In this document: positions 41,141-49,928 of the stretch, piece after piece
Numbering within the stretch: the first letter of the stretch is position 1
Layout: every line of letters starts with the position of its first letter
Assembly: GCA_021650895.1 (NCBI GenBank)
Contig: CP091278.1
Location: 3,253,659-3,317,658, forward strand
DNA: 64,000 nucleotides
Source: Candidatus Jettenia sp.
Lineage (GTDB): Bacteria > Planctomycetota > Brocadiia > Brocadiales > Brocadiaceae
Direction of reading: 5' to 3'
The notes under the pieces: model-generated
Seen by the model: the letters and a program-made list of their open reading frames with translations, nothing else
What the model was told of the DNA's origin: nothing
Databases searched by the model: none
Position numbers and translations under genes: made by a program

Positions 41141-41485
41141 ATGAATGAACAGACGAAAGAGACTTCGAAAGATAAGTTAAATGTTGATGAAGCGCTTGAA
41201 TTCCTTAATAAGGAGATAAAAGGGAAAAAGGATGAGATTAACCGATTGATTAGTGAAAAGTATTCAAATCTTAAGGAGACTATGAGCCAATGGTACCCGA
41301 GCGAAGAGACAATAGGAAAAGTAAAACACAAAGTGACAGAGACTGTAGCTAGTGGACAAGAAAAGGCAAGGGAGATGGCAACAGGCGTCGATACAAGGGT
41401 TCGTGAAAATCCCTGGACATCGGTAGGTATTGCTGCTGCCGCCGGTTTCCTTTTAGGCTATGTTTTTGAAAGTCGCAAACGATAA
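41141..41485 (+). CDS. DUF883 (ElaB/YqjD-like) tail-anchored protein, third paralogue
   Basis: This is the most canonical copy, 114 residues, ending VRENPWTSVGIAAAAGFLLG, the classic DUF883 signature of ElaB/YqjD, then YVFESRKR. Its helical domain carries KINVDEALEFLNKEIKG-like sequence (NVDEALEFLNKEIKGKKDEI) almost identical to the 39677 protein, so these two are the closest pair. AAAGGGG precedes the ATG at 41127-41133. The island's four DUF883 copies lie within 2.5 kb, all codirectional, which suggests local duplication. Confidence 0.88.
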   Translation: MNEQTKETSKDKLNVDEALEFLNKEIKGKKDEINRLISEKYSNLKETMSQWYPSEETIGKVKHKVTETVASGQEKAREMATGVDTRVRENPWTSVGIAAAAGFLLGYVFESRKR

Positions 41486-41570
41486 AACAAAATTTTGGTT
41501 GTACATGGATGATGCAAGGTTACGAGAAGTAACTCTGAAACAAGAAATTCATGGGAAAGGAGAATGTATT

Positions 41571-42005
41571 GTGGGTTATCAAGTCAAAGAGAATCCCAAA
41601 GGCGGTAGAGATGTCCTGATTAGTCCGAGAGAAAGCCGTAGTGCAAAAAAAGCGAGGGAACATCGCGGCACTTGGAAAATACAGGAAGCGCTTCAATTGC
41701 TGAATGAAGCAGCAGAGGAAAAGAAGGAAGTGCTTGGTCATTTACTTGCCGAAAAATATTCTCATGTAAGAGAAGTTATGTATGAAGCAACAGAATCGTA
41801 TAGAGAGGTGGTCCAAGAAAAGAGACAAAGTTTTAATGAAGCCGTAGCGGATGGAAAGGAAAGAATACAAGAACTGACAACAGATATTGACAAAAGGGTG
41901 CATAATAATCCCTGGTTATTTTTAGGCATGGTAGCAGTAGGTTTCTTCCTTTCCGGTTATATGATGAGTGGCTCCATGCGTTCAGAGGTAAAGTACCGGT
42001 GTTAG
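41571..42005 (+). CDS. DUF883 (ElaB/YqjD-like) tail-anchored protein, fourth paralogue, GTG start
   Basis: I choose the GTG at 41571 because the leader GGAAAGGAGAATGTATT is almost identical to that of the paralogue at 40667 and the product then starts (M)GYQVKENPKGG like MGSQTKGG. Longer in-frame starts at 41460 overlap the previous gene. The 144-residue product has a longer helical stem (ESYREVVQEKRQSFNEAVAD, about 85-105), ELTTDIDKRV and the anchor HNNPWLFLGMVAVGFFLSGYMM. It ends KYRC, a C-terminal Cys. Role as for the other copies; the extended stem could reach further from the membrane. Confidence 0.8.
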   Translation: MGYQVKENPKGGRDVLISPRESRSAKKAREHRGTWKIQEALQLLNEAAEEKKEVLGHLLAEKYSHVREVMYEATESYREVVQEKRQSFNEAVADGKERIQELTTDIDKRVHNNPWLFLGMVAVGFFLSGYMMSGSMRSEVKYRC

Positions 42006-42150
42006 CTTAAGGTGAAAGAAGGTGATTTTTTCAGAGAGTACAAATTCTGAAATCTCTCAGGATAAAGGGATGAAAAGATGACTGAAAATTGTAATGAACA
42101 GAAAATTTTTCATAAGAAATGTAATGAAATCAGAAAGAGAGGAAGGCAAT

Positions 42151-42306
42151 ATGGCAACAAAAAAGTATCTACAAGGATTAGATGATGAAATAGAGGGATA
42201 TGAACGTATAAGAGAACATTTTCATAAGAAAAATAGATATCGGAAACAAGCGGCAAAGAAATTAAGGGTTAAACAACAGTGTCATTATCATGATGAAGAA
42301 TATTAA
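42151..42306 (+). CDS. Small basic protein, unknown
   Basis: ATG 42151 has GAGAGGAAGG just ahead and gives 51 residues, MATKKYLQGLDDEIEGYERI followed by a run rich in Arg, Lys and His ending CHYHDEEY. An upstream in-frame ATG at 42094 lacks a ribosome binding site. I know no family for it. The basic core could bind nucleic acid or ribosomes; the terminal His/Cys could bind metal. It lies between the DUF883 genes and csbD in the same direction, so it is probably part of the stress island. Confidence 0.5.
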   Translation: MATKKYLQGLDDEIEGYERIREHFHKKNRYRKQAAKKLRVKQQCHYHDEEY

Positions 42307-42382
42307 AAATAATGATAGGAGTTGGATACTATGCCGCTTATCTAAGATTTAAAATTTTTGAACAAGACGGGAGGCTGGAAAT

Positions 42383-42604
42383 ATGAATAAAGACATTTTA
42401 CAGGGAAAATGGAAGCAATTAAAGGGTGAGATAAAACAACGCTGGGCAGATCTTACCGACGATGATCTCGTGGGGATTGAGGGAAAGAGTGATAAATTGG
42501 CAGGCATTTTACAAGAGAAATATGGTTACTCCAGGGAGCGGGCAGAAGGGGAAGTCGATCAGTTTCTCGACTTGTATGCTGATGAAAGCAAGGGAAAGAG
42601 ATAA
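42383..42604 (+). CDS. CsbD-family stress protein
   Basis: The 73-residue protein begins MNKDILQGKWKQLKGEIKQRWADLTDDDL and has a YGYSRERAEGEVDQFL ending, the consensus of CsbD/YjbJ. These small acidic helical proteins are among the most induced in general stress and stationary phase in many bacteria; their molecular function is still unknown. A GGGAGG precedes the start (42369-42374). Placement between DUF883 and hemerythrin genes fits a general stress island. Confidence 0.94.
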   Translation: MNKDILQGKWKQLKGEIKQRWADLTDDDLVGIEGKSDKLAGILQEKYGYSRERAEGEVDQFLDLYADESKGKR

Positions 42605-42653
42605 AAGTAATGTACATGTTAAAATTTTAAAATAACTGTAGTGGAGGAAGAAT

Positions 42654-43100
42654 ATGGATATTTATCAATTGTTAAAAAAAGATCATAGTAAGGTTAAGGA
42701 TCTGTTTAAAAAGATAAAAGGGAAAACGAAGACCGCTCAGGAACCTCAGGAGGATTTCTTTTCAGAGATTGAAAAAGAATTGCATATGCATATAGAAGGT
42801 GAAGAGAAATTATTCTATCCGGCTCTTGAGCAGGACGAGACTACGCGGGAGGATATACTCAAGTCGTATGAGGAACATCATGTTGTCAAAAGAATAATCG
42901 AAGACATGGGTAAAATGTCAAGAGATGATGAAAAATGGGCTGCTAAGTTAATTGTGTTAAAAGAAATTGTAACCCATCATATTAAGGAAGAGGAAAGTGG
43001 CTTGTTCAAAAAGGCACGTAAAGTTTTAAATAAAGAGCAGGCGCAAGAGATGTGTAATCGCTTTGAGGAGGAAAAGAAGAATATCTATCAAATGGCTTAA
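42654..43100 (+). CDS. Hemerythrin HHE-domain protein
   Basis: The 148-residue protein has the helical HHE cation-binding plan: H12 near the start (LLKKDHSKVKDLF), HMHIEGEEKLFYPAL (about 44-58), YEEHHVVKRII (about 75-86) and THHIKEEESGLFKKA (about 107-121). These His/Glu residues form a non-haem diiron site that binds O2 or NO, or stores iron. For a bacterium of anaerobic nitrogen metabolism, NO or O2 sensing or detoxification is plausible, but this is inference. GTGGAGGAAG precedes the start. Confidence 0.92.
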   Translation: MDIYQLLKKDHSKVKDLFKKIKGKTKTAQEPQEDFFSEIEKELHMHIEGEEKLFYPALEQDETTREDILKSYEEHHVVKRIIEDMGKMSRDDEKWAAKLIVLKEIVTHHIKEEESGLFKKARKVLNKEQAQEMCNRFEEEKKNIYQMA

Positions 43101-43223
43101 AATGTTCTGAAAGAGTTCACGGCATAAAAATGATAGCGCGCTATCGTGTACTCATCTGTTTACATCAATAAAAATTCTCCATAAATTTCAAAAGAGAAAA
43201 AATAGCACAGGAAGGATTTTACA

Positions 43224-43685
43224 ATGCAACAAGGTAAATTTTTCGTAATTTTACTCAGTATTTTAAGTATAGGCCTATGTGCTTCGTGTAAAAAGCATTA
43301 TCAGCATGACCATGAGATAGCAAAAGAAGGTGTTGTCCCTCTTGAAAGGGTAAGAGAAGAGACAAAAGAATCTCTTGAAATTACAACGGATTACACAGAT
43401 CAACAAAAAGAAGAATATCAACGACTTATAGAATCTAAGCTGAGAGAATACGATAGCATCGTAAGCGAATTAAATGCAAAATCTGCAAATCTTAAGGCGG
43501 AAACCAGGGTTAAGTATATTGACAAAAGGGCAGAATTTGAGCATAAGAAACATGCTGCCTATGAGAAGTTAAAGGAATTAAAAGTAGGAAGCAGTAAATC
43601 CTGGAAGGATGTAAAGATGCAATTAGACGGTTCTATGGCCGATCTGGCGCTTTATTATGATAGGGAGTTTTCCCAGTTTCGGTAA
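43224..43685 (+). CDS. Coiled-coil lipoprotein, unknown function
   Basis: The 153-residue protein has a hydrophobic signal and lipobox CASC (C22-type, LSIGLCASCKK), a short His-rich patch (HYQHDHE), then a long charged helical region (about 48-140) predicted to be a coiled coil: EEYQRLIESKLREYDSIVSE and KYIDKRAEFEHKKHAAYEKL. It is probably a periplasmic spacer between membrane and wall. It closes the stress island, 123 bp after the hemerythrin gene, preceded by AGGAAGG. Confidence 0.65.
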   Translation: MQQGKFFVILLSILSIGLCASCKKHYQHDHEIAKEGVVPLERVREETKESLEITTDYTDQQKEEYQRLIESKLREYDSIVSELNAKSANLKAETRVKYIDKRAEFEHKKHAAYEKLKELKVGSSKSWKDVKMQLDGSMADLALYYDREFSQFR

Positions 43686-43918
43686 CTTGACAAGAGATCA
43701 GGATATGAGGAGGGGGATTAAGGCATTGGTTTTTACGCCGAATCCACCAATACTATTTCCTTAATTTGTCCTCCTACAAACCCGCTTATAAATAAAATGA
43801 AAATTCCTATACAATCAAGATAGATGAAATGAAGGGAAATGTAATTCCGACATGGAGAAGGTGGATTTATATTACCATCGAGCCGTTTTTCATGTTACCT
43901 AATTTTGGAGAATAGAGT

Positions 43919-44458
43919 ATGAACCGATTCATAATGCCCTATGGTATTCTGTGCTTTCCGGTATTTTTCCTTACAGGCTTTGGAAATTTTCCTAAAGAGA
44001 CTTTTTTACCTGAACTAACGCAGACAAAAGCAGAAGCAGGAACTCCTACACCTCAGACAGAGCCAGCCCTTCCGTGTGAACCTACCCCTTCTGATGTATT
44101 AGGCCCGTTTTATGAGCCAAACGCACCGGAGCGGGTAACTGTTGGTAAGGGCCATGTGCTGAGCGGTGTTGTTCGGTCAAGTAAGGATTGTTCACCCCTT
44201 GAAGGTGTACGTATCGAACTTTGGCTGGCTGGTCCTGATGGTAAATACAACGATAATTACCGTGCTACAATGTTTTCCAAGAAAACCGGAGAATATAGAT
44301 TTGAAAGCCATTTTCCCCCCCCTTATTCCGGCAGACCTTCACACATTCATATAAAAGTTGAGGCAAAAGGCTACCACCCATTGACTACACAATTCTACCC
44401 TCTCCAGGGGCAGCTTGAGAGTAAATTCGATCTTGTATTAATTCCTGTTAATCTATAA
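43919..44458 (+). CDS. Secreted intradiol-dioxygenase-like protein
   Basis: The 179-residue protein starts with an export signal (about 1-22) and a Pro/Thr-rich linker, then PTPSDVLGPFYEPNAPER, the opening of intradiol ring-cleavage dioxygenases. GKYNDNYRATMFSKKTGEYRF and PPPYSGRPSHIHIKV supply two tyrosines (in NDNY and PPPY) and two histidines (HIH), the usual Fe(III) ligands of protocatechuate/catechol dioxygenases. It is shorter than catabolic enzymes and exported, as in the secreted family of intradiol-like proteins, whose substrates are unknown. It is a single gene; GGAG precedes the ATG at 43906-43909. Confidence 0.82.
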   Translation: MNRFIMPYGILCFPVFFLTGFGNFPKETFLPELTQTKAEAGTPTPQTEPALPCEPTPSDVLGPFYEPNAPERVTVGKGHVLSGVVRSSKDCSPLEGVRIELWLAGPDGKYNDNYRATMFSKKTGEYRFESHFPPPYSGRPSHIHIKVEAKGYHPLTTQFYPLQGQLESKFDLVLIPVNL

Positions 44459-44485
44459 ATAAAGCTTAAGGATCAGGCGTTGACG

Positions 44486-44545
44486 CAGGGCAAGGCTTTA
44501 GGCCTTGCAAAGGTGTAAACCTAAAGGTTCGTCCTACGAAATTGT
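44486..44545. repeat. Diverged R2 pair
   Basis: CAGGGCAAGGCTTTAGGCCT followed by TGCAAAGG and CCTAAAGGTTCGTCCTACG is a decayed R2 compound unit. Confidence 0.5.
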
Positions 44546-44678
44546 CACCAGCATATCCGGGATGTCGAAGCACCGGAGAAATATCCAAGTGATACACAGG
44601 GGGGGACGGTATTTGCGCAAAGAAAGATAGTAAATAAGCCTTGAATGTAATGGACAAAAGAACAGAAAGGAGAGAAAT

Positions 44679-45116
44679 ATGTTACGGAGATTAAGAATAC
44701 CATTCAGTATCATAGTTGTAGTTGTATCATGTTATGTCATGAATTTTACGGGATTAAAAGCTGTTCAGGCAGATGAAATGTCAAAATCGGGAAATCCACA
44801 TGGAGGTCATTGTTGCGATTCTCATGGAAGTAAATGTAAATCATACGGCTGCGGGCATTCCCATGATGGAGATTATGCATCTGAAATGTTTGCGCTGGTG
44901 CATTGTGCGAAAAAGGAACTGTTAAAGGAAAAGATGAAGGCACATCTTGAGGCAAAAATAGGGGAGAAATTAGATAAAGTAGCAGATCTTTTTGTTAATG
45001 CCATGATGGATAAGTATAAGGAAATGAGGAAATGTGAGAAAAAACATGATGAGTATGAGCAAAAACTAAAAGAGATCTTTAAAGAAGATGAAGGAAGAGG
45101 AGGACAAGGGCAATAA
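44679..45116 (+). CDS. Exported Cys/His-rich small protein
   Basis: No family recognised. The 145-residue protein has a signal peptide (about 1-32, ending KAVQADE), a Gly/His/Cys motif region GGHCCDSHGSKCKSYGCGHS (about 42-61), and a charged C-terminal helix (about 75-140) on LKEKMKAHLEAKIGEKLDKV. The cluster of five Cys and several His within 25 residues suggests metal binding in the periplasm. GAAAGGAG precedes the start. A role in metal buffering is inference. Confidence 0.6.
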   Translation: MLRRLRIPFSIIVVVVSCYVMNFTGLKAVQADEMSKSGNPHGGHCCDSHGSKCKSYGCGHSHDGDYASEMFALVHCAKKELLKEKMKAHLEAKIGEKLDKVADLFVNAMMDKYKEMRKCEKKHDEYEQKLKEIFKEDEGRGGQGQ

Positions 45117-45216
45117 GCTCTATAGGGAGGGCAGGTTTGAGACCTGCCCCTCCGTGTTCTCTAGTATCCGAATGATGAAACCGAACATATCCTCAACTGA
45201 AGAAAGATTCCCCTGT

Positions 45217-45300
45217 CTGTCATTGCGAGGGTCTTTTCCGAAGCAATCTTTTCTGAAATATTCAGGGGATTGCTTCGGACACTACCCTCGCGATGACATT
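45217..45300. repeat. R3 core palindrome, partial copy
   Basis: TGTCATTGCGAGGGTCTTTT ... GGATTGCTTCGGACACTACC CTCGCGATGACA matches the interior of the R3 MITE (19580-19675) but lacks its terminal repeats. No gene in 45117-45435. Confidence 0.65.
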
Positions 45301-45435
45301 TTAGGAATCCTCTCCATTTCATACACTTACCTATTAGCCAAAGACTCAGCTTTCTCCATATTCTGTTCGGTTTCATCTGTTGGATACTATAATTTCCAGG
45401 AACGAAGAGAAAGAAATCGGAGAAGGGACAGCGCC

Positions 45436-48138
45436 TTATTCCACAATCACAATGAGATGGTTATCGTTCTGAAAGACCTTATGTACCAGACGCTCTAAAT
45501 CTTGTGGGGTAACTTTCTTCAATCGTTCGTTATACTGGTCATCTGCTTCAGGTGTATTACCATCGAGTAGCTCCATGCTTATGTAATAGGCCTGATTTAC
45601 ACGATCCAATCGCCTCATACCGCGACGTCCGATAGCGGCATTAATAGTCTTTTGCACTTCATCTGACTCAAAGGTTGCTTTCCGTATATTGGATATCTCT
45701 TCCTGAATACCCGTAATGGCACGCTTGATATTTTCTGGTCGGGTGCCCATGCTAATAGTGTACCAATGAGCATCCCGATATTTTCCAAGGTGCATGCCAA
45801 TAGTATAGGCGAGTCCTTGTTTCTCACGGAGGTTAAATGCAAGCCGGTCAGAAAAAAGATTTCCTAAAATATTTACTGCAGGCTTGTCTTCTTCCTTCAT
45901 CTCAAACGTATTTGCAAGAGCGATATACGATTGGGGTTTGCCTATCTTTTCGTGTATTGTAGTGCCGAGCTTACCAAACTGTGGTGTAAACTCCGGTGGT
46001 TGCCATCCAGCCTCTCCCCATGCACCGCTGAAGTAATTTTTAACTACCCTCATTACTTCCTCTACGGGAAGGTTGCCTGAGACGACCAGCATCAAATTCG
46101 CAGGATTATACAACGTGCGATGAAATGCTTGTACCTCGTGCAGTTGAAGTTTTTCCAGCCTTTTTGTATCACCCAACAACCAGCCGAAGCCGGGATTTTT
46201 TATGAATAGGTTATCGTATAAGAGCCGATGGCCAACCGATCCTGTACTCATAGCATCAGTGGCAGAAAGCGGTATAACCTGCTTTTTTGCCTGGTCAAAG
46301 GCCTCTTTTGTAAGTTTTGGCTGTGATACCATTTCAGCAAGCAACTCCAATCCTTTTTCGAAGAAGGTATCGATTGATTTCAAGCGGATATAAGCAAATT
46401 GTGGTGTATGGTAATAATCATCGAAGGGGATATGGGGATTGTCATGTACCTTCAATTCGGCGCCAATAGACTCAAACTCCTGGTAAAGCGACTTGCCCGG
46501 ATGCCTGTCTGTTCCGCCTTCAAGGAGCATCCGCTGTAAAATCTCCGTCACTCCCCACGCATCTTTTCCCTCGCTCAGGCTTCGTTCCTTTGCGAGCAGA
46601 TGAATGCCGATAACCCGGCTATCCTTATTTTCTTTTACCGCTACGGTTAAGCCATTTCCCAGGGTTTCCCTGTGGTATTGATTGAGTGACTGAGCTTTGG
46701 TGATGTCAGGGGTCTGAAGTGGAGGTGACATGAGAGTAACCATGGGTATCCGGTCTCGCAGGTAGTGTTCTGCTGCTTTCCGGATAGACAATGGTGTTAC
46801 CTGCAGTGCCTTATCCATATAATCCAGAAGAAACGAGTAACCGCCTGCTACAAGATAGTTTGATTTCATCATGGCATAGTAGTGCAGTTGCTCCAGTAAA
46901 TAAATCTCCTGTGTCTGTTGTGCTATCAGGGCTGATGATATTTCGTTGGCAGGAACAGCATTTTCTGCCATACTCTGTACGGACTGTGTAATTAATTCAA
47001 CCACGCAGTCCACATCGGCATTCAGAGGGAGTTCTGCAGAAATTTGCAAGGTAGAAAAATCACGATTAAAATCCAGACTTGCACCGATGGTGTTGACCAT
47101 ATCCTTGTAAGGTTCCTGGTTGAAAAGTGTTTCCAGGATGGAATTTTCTTTACTACCAAGAAATTCTGTCAGGAATCCTAATGAAGCGAAGTCTACAGAA
47201 GCTGGCGGTGGCAGGAGATAGGCCATGGTAAGATAATGCTGGTTGTTGGGAAATTTCCCTACACCATGTGCCCGAACGATACGTAAACGTGATGGCTGTT
47301 TCAGTTGAATGGACTCGTGGTTGGGAAGTGGTCCTGGCGGATACAGGCCGTATTTTTCTTTGACCAGTTCTAACATCTCTGCGGTTGTAAAATCACCAAT
47401 TACCATCAAGGTCATGTTGTTCGGTACATACCAGGTTTGATAATAGGCCAGCACCCGGTCTCGTTTTAAATGTGAGATAGTGGAGACCGTTCCCAGTATA
47501 GGACGTTCATAAGGTGTATCGGTATAAAAAGTTCGCTGGAAATGATTCTGTACCTGGTACGTTGGCTGGTTTGCACTTTTTCCAATTTCTTCAATAACGA
47601 TGCCACGCTCTTTCTCAAACTTTTCAACAGGTAGGGTGGAATTAAACAGCATATCTGCCTGGATATCCATCCCCTGGGCGATATATTCTTTCGGCATGAG
47701 AATCATATAATTCGTATGGTCTGTGGTAGTATGGGCATTATTGTAGCCACCGTAAAAATCTATTTCGCTATATATCTGTTCCTGGGTACGTTTTTTTGTA
47801 CCATTAAAAAGCAGGTGTTCAAGAAAATGGGCTGATCCATTACTGGCGGCATCCTCATTACGGCTGCCGGTTTTAACGATAGTAACCGCTGCGATCATGG
47901 GATTGGCATGGTTTTCAATAAAGATGACCTCCATGCCATTATCGAGATAGAATATCGAGGCCTGTTGTGTTCCCTGAAACAGATCAGGTGCCTTGTTTTC
48001 TCTATTTTCACCATAGCACATACAACTTATGAGAGAGAAGAGCGCCAGAATGGTGATACAATTTTTCAACTCTCTTTTCATTTTTTTCAGAAGATACACA
48101 GGTTTCAACAAGCAACAAAATTTGCGAATACATACCAT
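45436..48138 (-). CDS. M16-family zinc peptidase, two-domain lipoprotein-like form
   Basis: I start at ATG 48138 (GAGGGA upstream); an earlier non-ATG start at 48189 has no better signal. The product (about 900 residues) has two M16 halves. The N-terminal half has SAHFLEHLLFNGT with the inverted zinc motif HxxEH, then EIGKSANQPT with the distal Glu region. The C-terminal half (from about 520) lacks HxxEH and is the usual inactive partner, with NLMLVVSGNLPVEEV. A hydrophobic segment followed by LISCMC indicates an exported, possibly lipidated, enzyme. Such PqqL/YmxG-like proteases degrade peptides in the periplasm. Confidence 0.9.
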   Translation of the reverse strand: MVCIRKFCCLLKPVYLLKKMKRELKNCITILALFSLISCMCYGENRENKAPDLFQGTQQASIFYLDNGMEVIFIENHANPMIAAVTIVKTGSRNEDAASNGSAHFLEHLLFNGTKKRTQEQIYSEIDFYGGYNNAHTTTDHTNYMILMPKEYIAQGMDIQADMLFNSTLPVEKFEKERGIVIEEIGKSANQPTYQVQNHFQRTFYTDTPYERPILGTVSTISHLKRDRVLAYYQTWYVPNNMTLMVIGDFTTAEMLELVKEKYGLYPPGPLPNHESIQLKQPSRLRIVRAHGVGKFPNNQHYLTMAYLLPPPASVDFASLGFLTEFLGSKENSILETLFNQEPYKDMVNTIGASLDFNRDFSTLQISAELPLNADVDCVVELITQSVQSMAENAVPANEISSALIAQQTQEIYLLEQLHYYAMMKSNYLVAGGYSFLLDYMDKALQVTPLSIRKAAEHYLRDRIPMVTLMSPPLQTPDITKAQSLNQYHRETLGNGLTVAVKENKDSRVIGIHLLAKERSLSEGKDAWGVTEILQRMLLEGGTDRHPGKSLYQEFESIGAELKVHDNPHIPFDDYYHTPQFAYIRLKSIDTFFEKGLELLAEMVSQPKLTKEAFDQAKKQVIPLSATDAMSTGSVGHRLLYDNLFIKNPGFGWLLGDTKRLEKLQLHEVQAFHRTLYNPANLMLVVSGNLPVEEVMRVVKNYFSGAWGEAGWQPPEFTPQFGKLGTTIHEKIGKPQSYIALANTFEMKEEDKPAVNILGNLFSDRLAFNLREKQGLAYTIGMHLGKYRDAHWYTISMGTRPENIKRAITGIQEEISNIRKATFESDEVQKTINAAIGRRGMRRLDRVNQAYYISMELLDGNTPEADDQYNERLKKVTPQDLERLVHKVFQNDNHLIVIVE

Positions 48139-48355
48139 AGACTTTCCCTCACTTTTCTCGTTATTACGAATGACTCCCTGAATATTCAACAGATTTTTAT
48201 TTACAGCTTTTTATAGAGGAGTGCATGTATTCTATCAATGACTTGCCGGGAATCAAAATAAAAACGGCACAGGGATTTTTTCCAGGAGATTACCGGGAAG
48301 GGTTTAGGGTAAAGGAAAATACATTGTTATTGTTTTCTCATGAGAAAACAGGAGT

Positions 48356-48512
48356 TGACGTAGGGCAAGGCTTTAGCCTTGCTCCCCCGCCTAACCATGC
48401 ACGGGGGTAGCAAATTGTGTTCTCCCAAATGGGAAACCAGCATAAACTTTTGAATCATACAGGCCAGGGGCAAACACAGGTAGAGGCAGGTTTTAAACCT
48501 GCCCCTACGATA
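48356..48512. repeat. R2 units upstream of the M16 gene
   Basis: GTAGGGCAAGGCTTTAGCCT (48359) with a CACGGGGGTAGCAA second arm, and GTAGAGGCAGGTTTTAAACC plus TGCCCCTAC (about 48479-48508), form two R2-like units. From 48530 to 48730 there is a GACGCAAGATGTTGCGTCTG hairpin and a CCCCTCCCAAGAGGGG inverted repeat; no gene. Confidence 0.6.
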
Positions 48513-48729
48513 AAACAGTGAAATTCCGCAATGTCAACGTAAAATTATACCTTCGGCAACTGAATATACCCGTGCTCTTTTCGGAGCGGTATATGAAACC
48601 ATACCAATGATCGATACCTTATTATTCTTGGAGAGACGCAAGATGTTGCGTCTGTACAGGGAAATGAACCCACCCCTAAATCCCCTCCCAAGAGGGGACT
48701 TTTATTCCTCTCTCGGGAGGGGTTAGGGG

Positions 48730-48816
48730 CATATGGATCAAGCTAAGAATCGTGTTTCATAAAAAGGGAGGTGTCCCCCTGGAGAAAGGGCAAGGTGTGT
48801 CCATGTTCCCCTCTAT
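48730..48816. mobile_element. R1 end fragment next to R3
   Basis: CATATGGATCAAGCTAAGAA and TGTCCATGTTCCCCTCTA match one end of R1; the rest is missing and R3 copy 2 starts directly after. Confidence 0.55.
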
Positions 48817-48818
48817 TA

Positions 48819-48997
48819 CACTGTCAACTTAATTTATCATAATAGACTCTCTCGTATGTGTCATTGCGAGGGGTATTTTCCCGAAGCAATCTCTTTTGAA
48901 ATATCCAGGGGATTGCTTCGGATACTACCCTCGCAAGACACAGCCCCATGCAGTTGAACCGATACAAATCGTATTATCATGAATTATATTGACAGTG
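48819..48997. mobile_element. R3 MITE, copy 2 (TA target duplication)
   Basis: The ends CACTGTCAACTTAATT and AATTATATTGACAGTG with TA on each side, and the body, match copy 1 at 19550 with few changes. The element ends 13 bp from the stop codon of the EamA gene. Confidence 0.78.
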
Positions 48998-49010
48998 TAG
49001 TAGGTCAAAA

Positions 49011-49427
49011 TTATTTGAGGAGAAAGAGTCCTGCCAGGATAAGGAGCATCCCTATAACCTTTGAGAGGGTAACTTCTTCTCCAAGAAATACCCAACCCAA
49101 AATGAAGGTGAACAAAGGGTAACAACTGGTGACAGGGATGATCCTCGATAGTTCACCTATCTTAAGCGCTTTATAAAATACTACTTGTGCTACAAATCCT
49201 GCCAGAATGCCGGCAAGGACGAGGAAGGAAATGGATTTAATCCCCATCTTCCCAAACGATGAAAAGTCAGGGGTATACGAGATAGCGATTACCATCCCGA
49301 TAAGGACGCCTGAACACCTTACCAGATATGCGGTTGTAGGCTCAACAGATGAGAGCCCAATCTTTTCTAAAAAGGGCACAAATCCCCAAATAAAGGCAGT
49401 AAGCAGGGCAAGGAAAAATGCTTCCAT
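49011..49427 (-). CDS. EamA-family small membrane transporter (DMT superfamily)
   Basis: ATG 49427 gives 138 residues with five helices and the single EamA domain: MEAFFLALLTAFIWGFVPFLEKIGL, LVRCSGVLIGMVIAIS, LAGILAGFVAQVVFYKALKIG, and SRIIPVTSCYPLFTFILGWVFLGE followed by LLILAGLFLLK. Single-domain EamA proteins act as dimers and export small metabolites or amino acids. A longer frame to 49508 reads through an R2 repeat and is not used. It is convergent with the M16 region and stands alone. Confidence 0.88.
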   Translation of the reverse strand: MEAFFLALLTAFIWGFVPFLEKIGLSSVEPTTAYLVRCSGVLIGMVIAISYTPDFSSFGKMGIKSISFLVLAGILAGFVAQVVFYKALKIGELSRIIPVTSCYPLFTFILGWVFLGEEVTLSKVIGMLLILAGLFLLK

Positions 49428-49449
49428 AACACAAGTATCCTCGATACAT

Positions 49450-49690
49450 AATGTAGGGCAAGGCTTCAGCCTTGCCACACCGCCAGAATATATGCGCCGG
49501 GATAGCAACCCGAAAGGGTTACCCTACAAAAACGACTTTTTACCCACCCCTAAATCCCCTCCCAGGAGGGGACTTTTTATTCCCCTCCTGGGAGGGGTTA
49601 GGGGTGGGTTCATTCCCCTGGAGAGACGCAAAATCTTGCGTCTTACGTCCAGACGCAAAATCTTGCGTCTCTACAATGGTCATTCAGGAA
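49450..49690. repeat. R2 unit, CCCCTCCCAGGAGGGG and GACGCAAAATCTTGCGTC repeats
   Basis: GTAGGGCAAGGCTTCAGCCT (49453) and CAACCCGAAAGGGTTACCCTAC (about 49505-49527) form an R2 pair. ACCCCTAAATCCCCTCCCAG is mirrored by CTGGGAGGGGTTAGGGGTGG (about 49551-49611). Two GACGCAAAATCTTGCGTC hairpins follow at 49626 and 49653. The stretch 49691-49928 is AT rich and may hold the aminotransferase promoter. Confidence 0.65.
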
Positions 49691-49928
49691 CACGATTATA
49701 ATACAATGAAATTAAAAATTGTCTAACGATATTTCATTAAAAAAATATCCTGTAATCTGCTATACTATATTTTTTCCATAGAAAAGGTTGTGTGCGTTCT
49801 ATTTCCTTTGAGGCATATGATCTGTAAATAAGTTGTGAAAAGAGATATCCTGTCTTGTTAACTATAACACTTCTACGGAAAGAATGTTGTATCAGTAAAT
49901 ACATTCAGAACCTTCGGAAAGGAATTGT

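Noticed and set aside
45088-45498. 136-codon plus-strand frame
   Set aside because: Runs through the R3-core palindrome and into the 3' end of the M16 gene; no independent support.
49428-49508. N-terminal extension of the EamA protein
   Set aside because: The extra residues are translated R2 repeat; ATG 49427 matches the family start.
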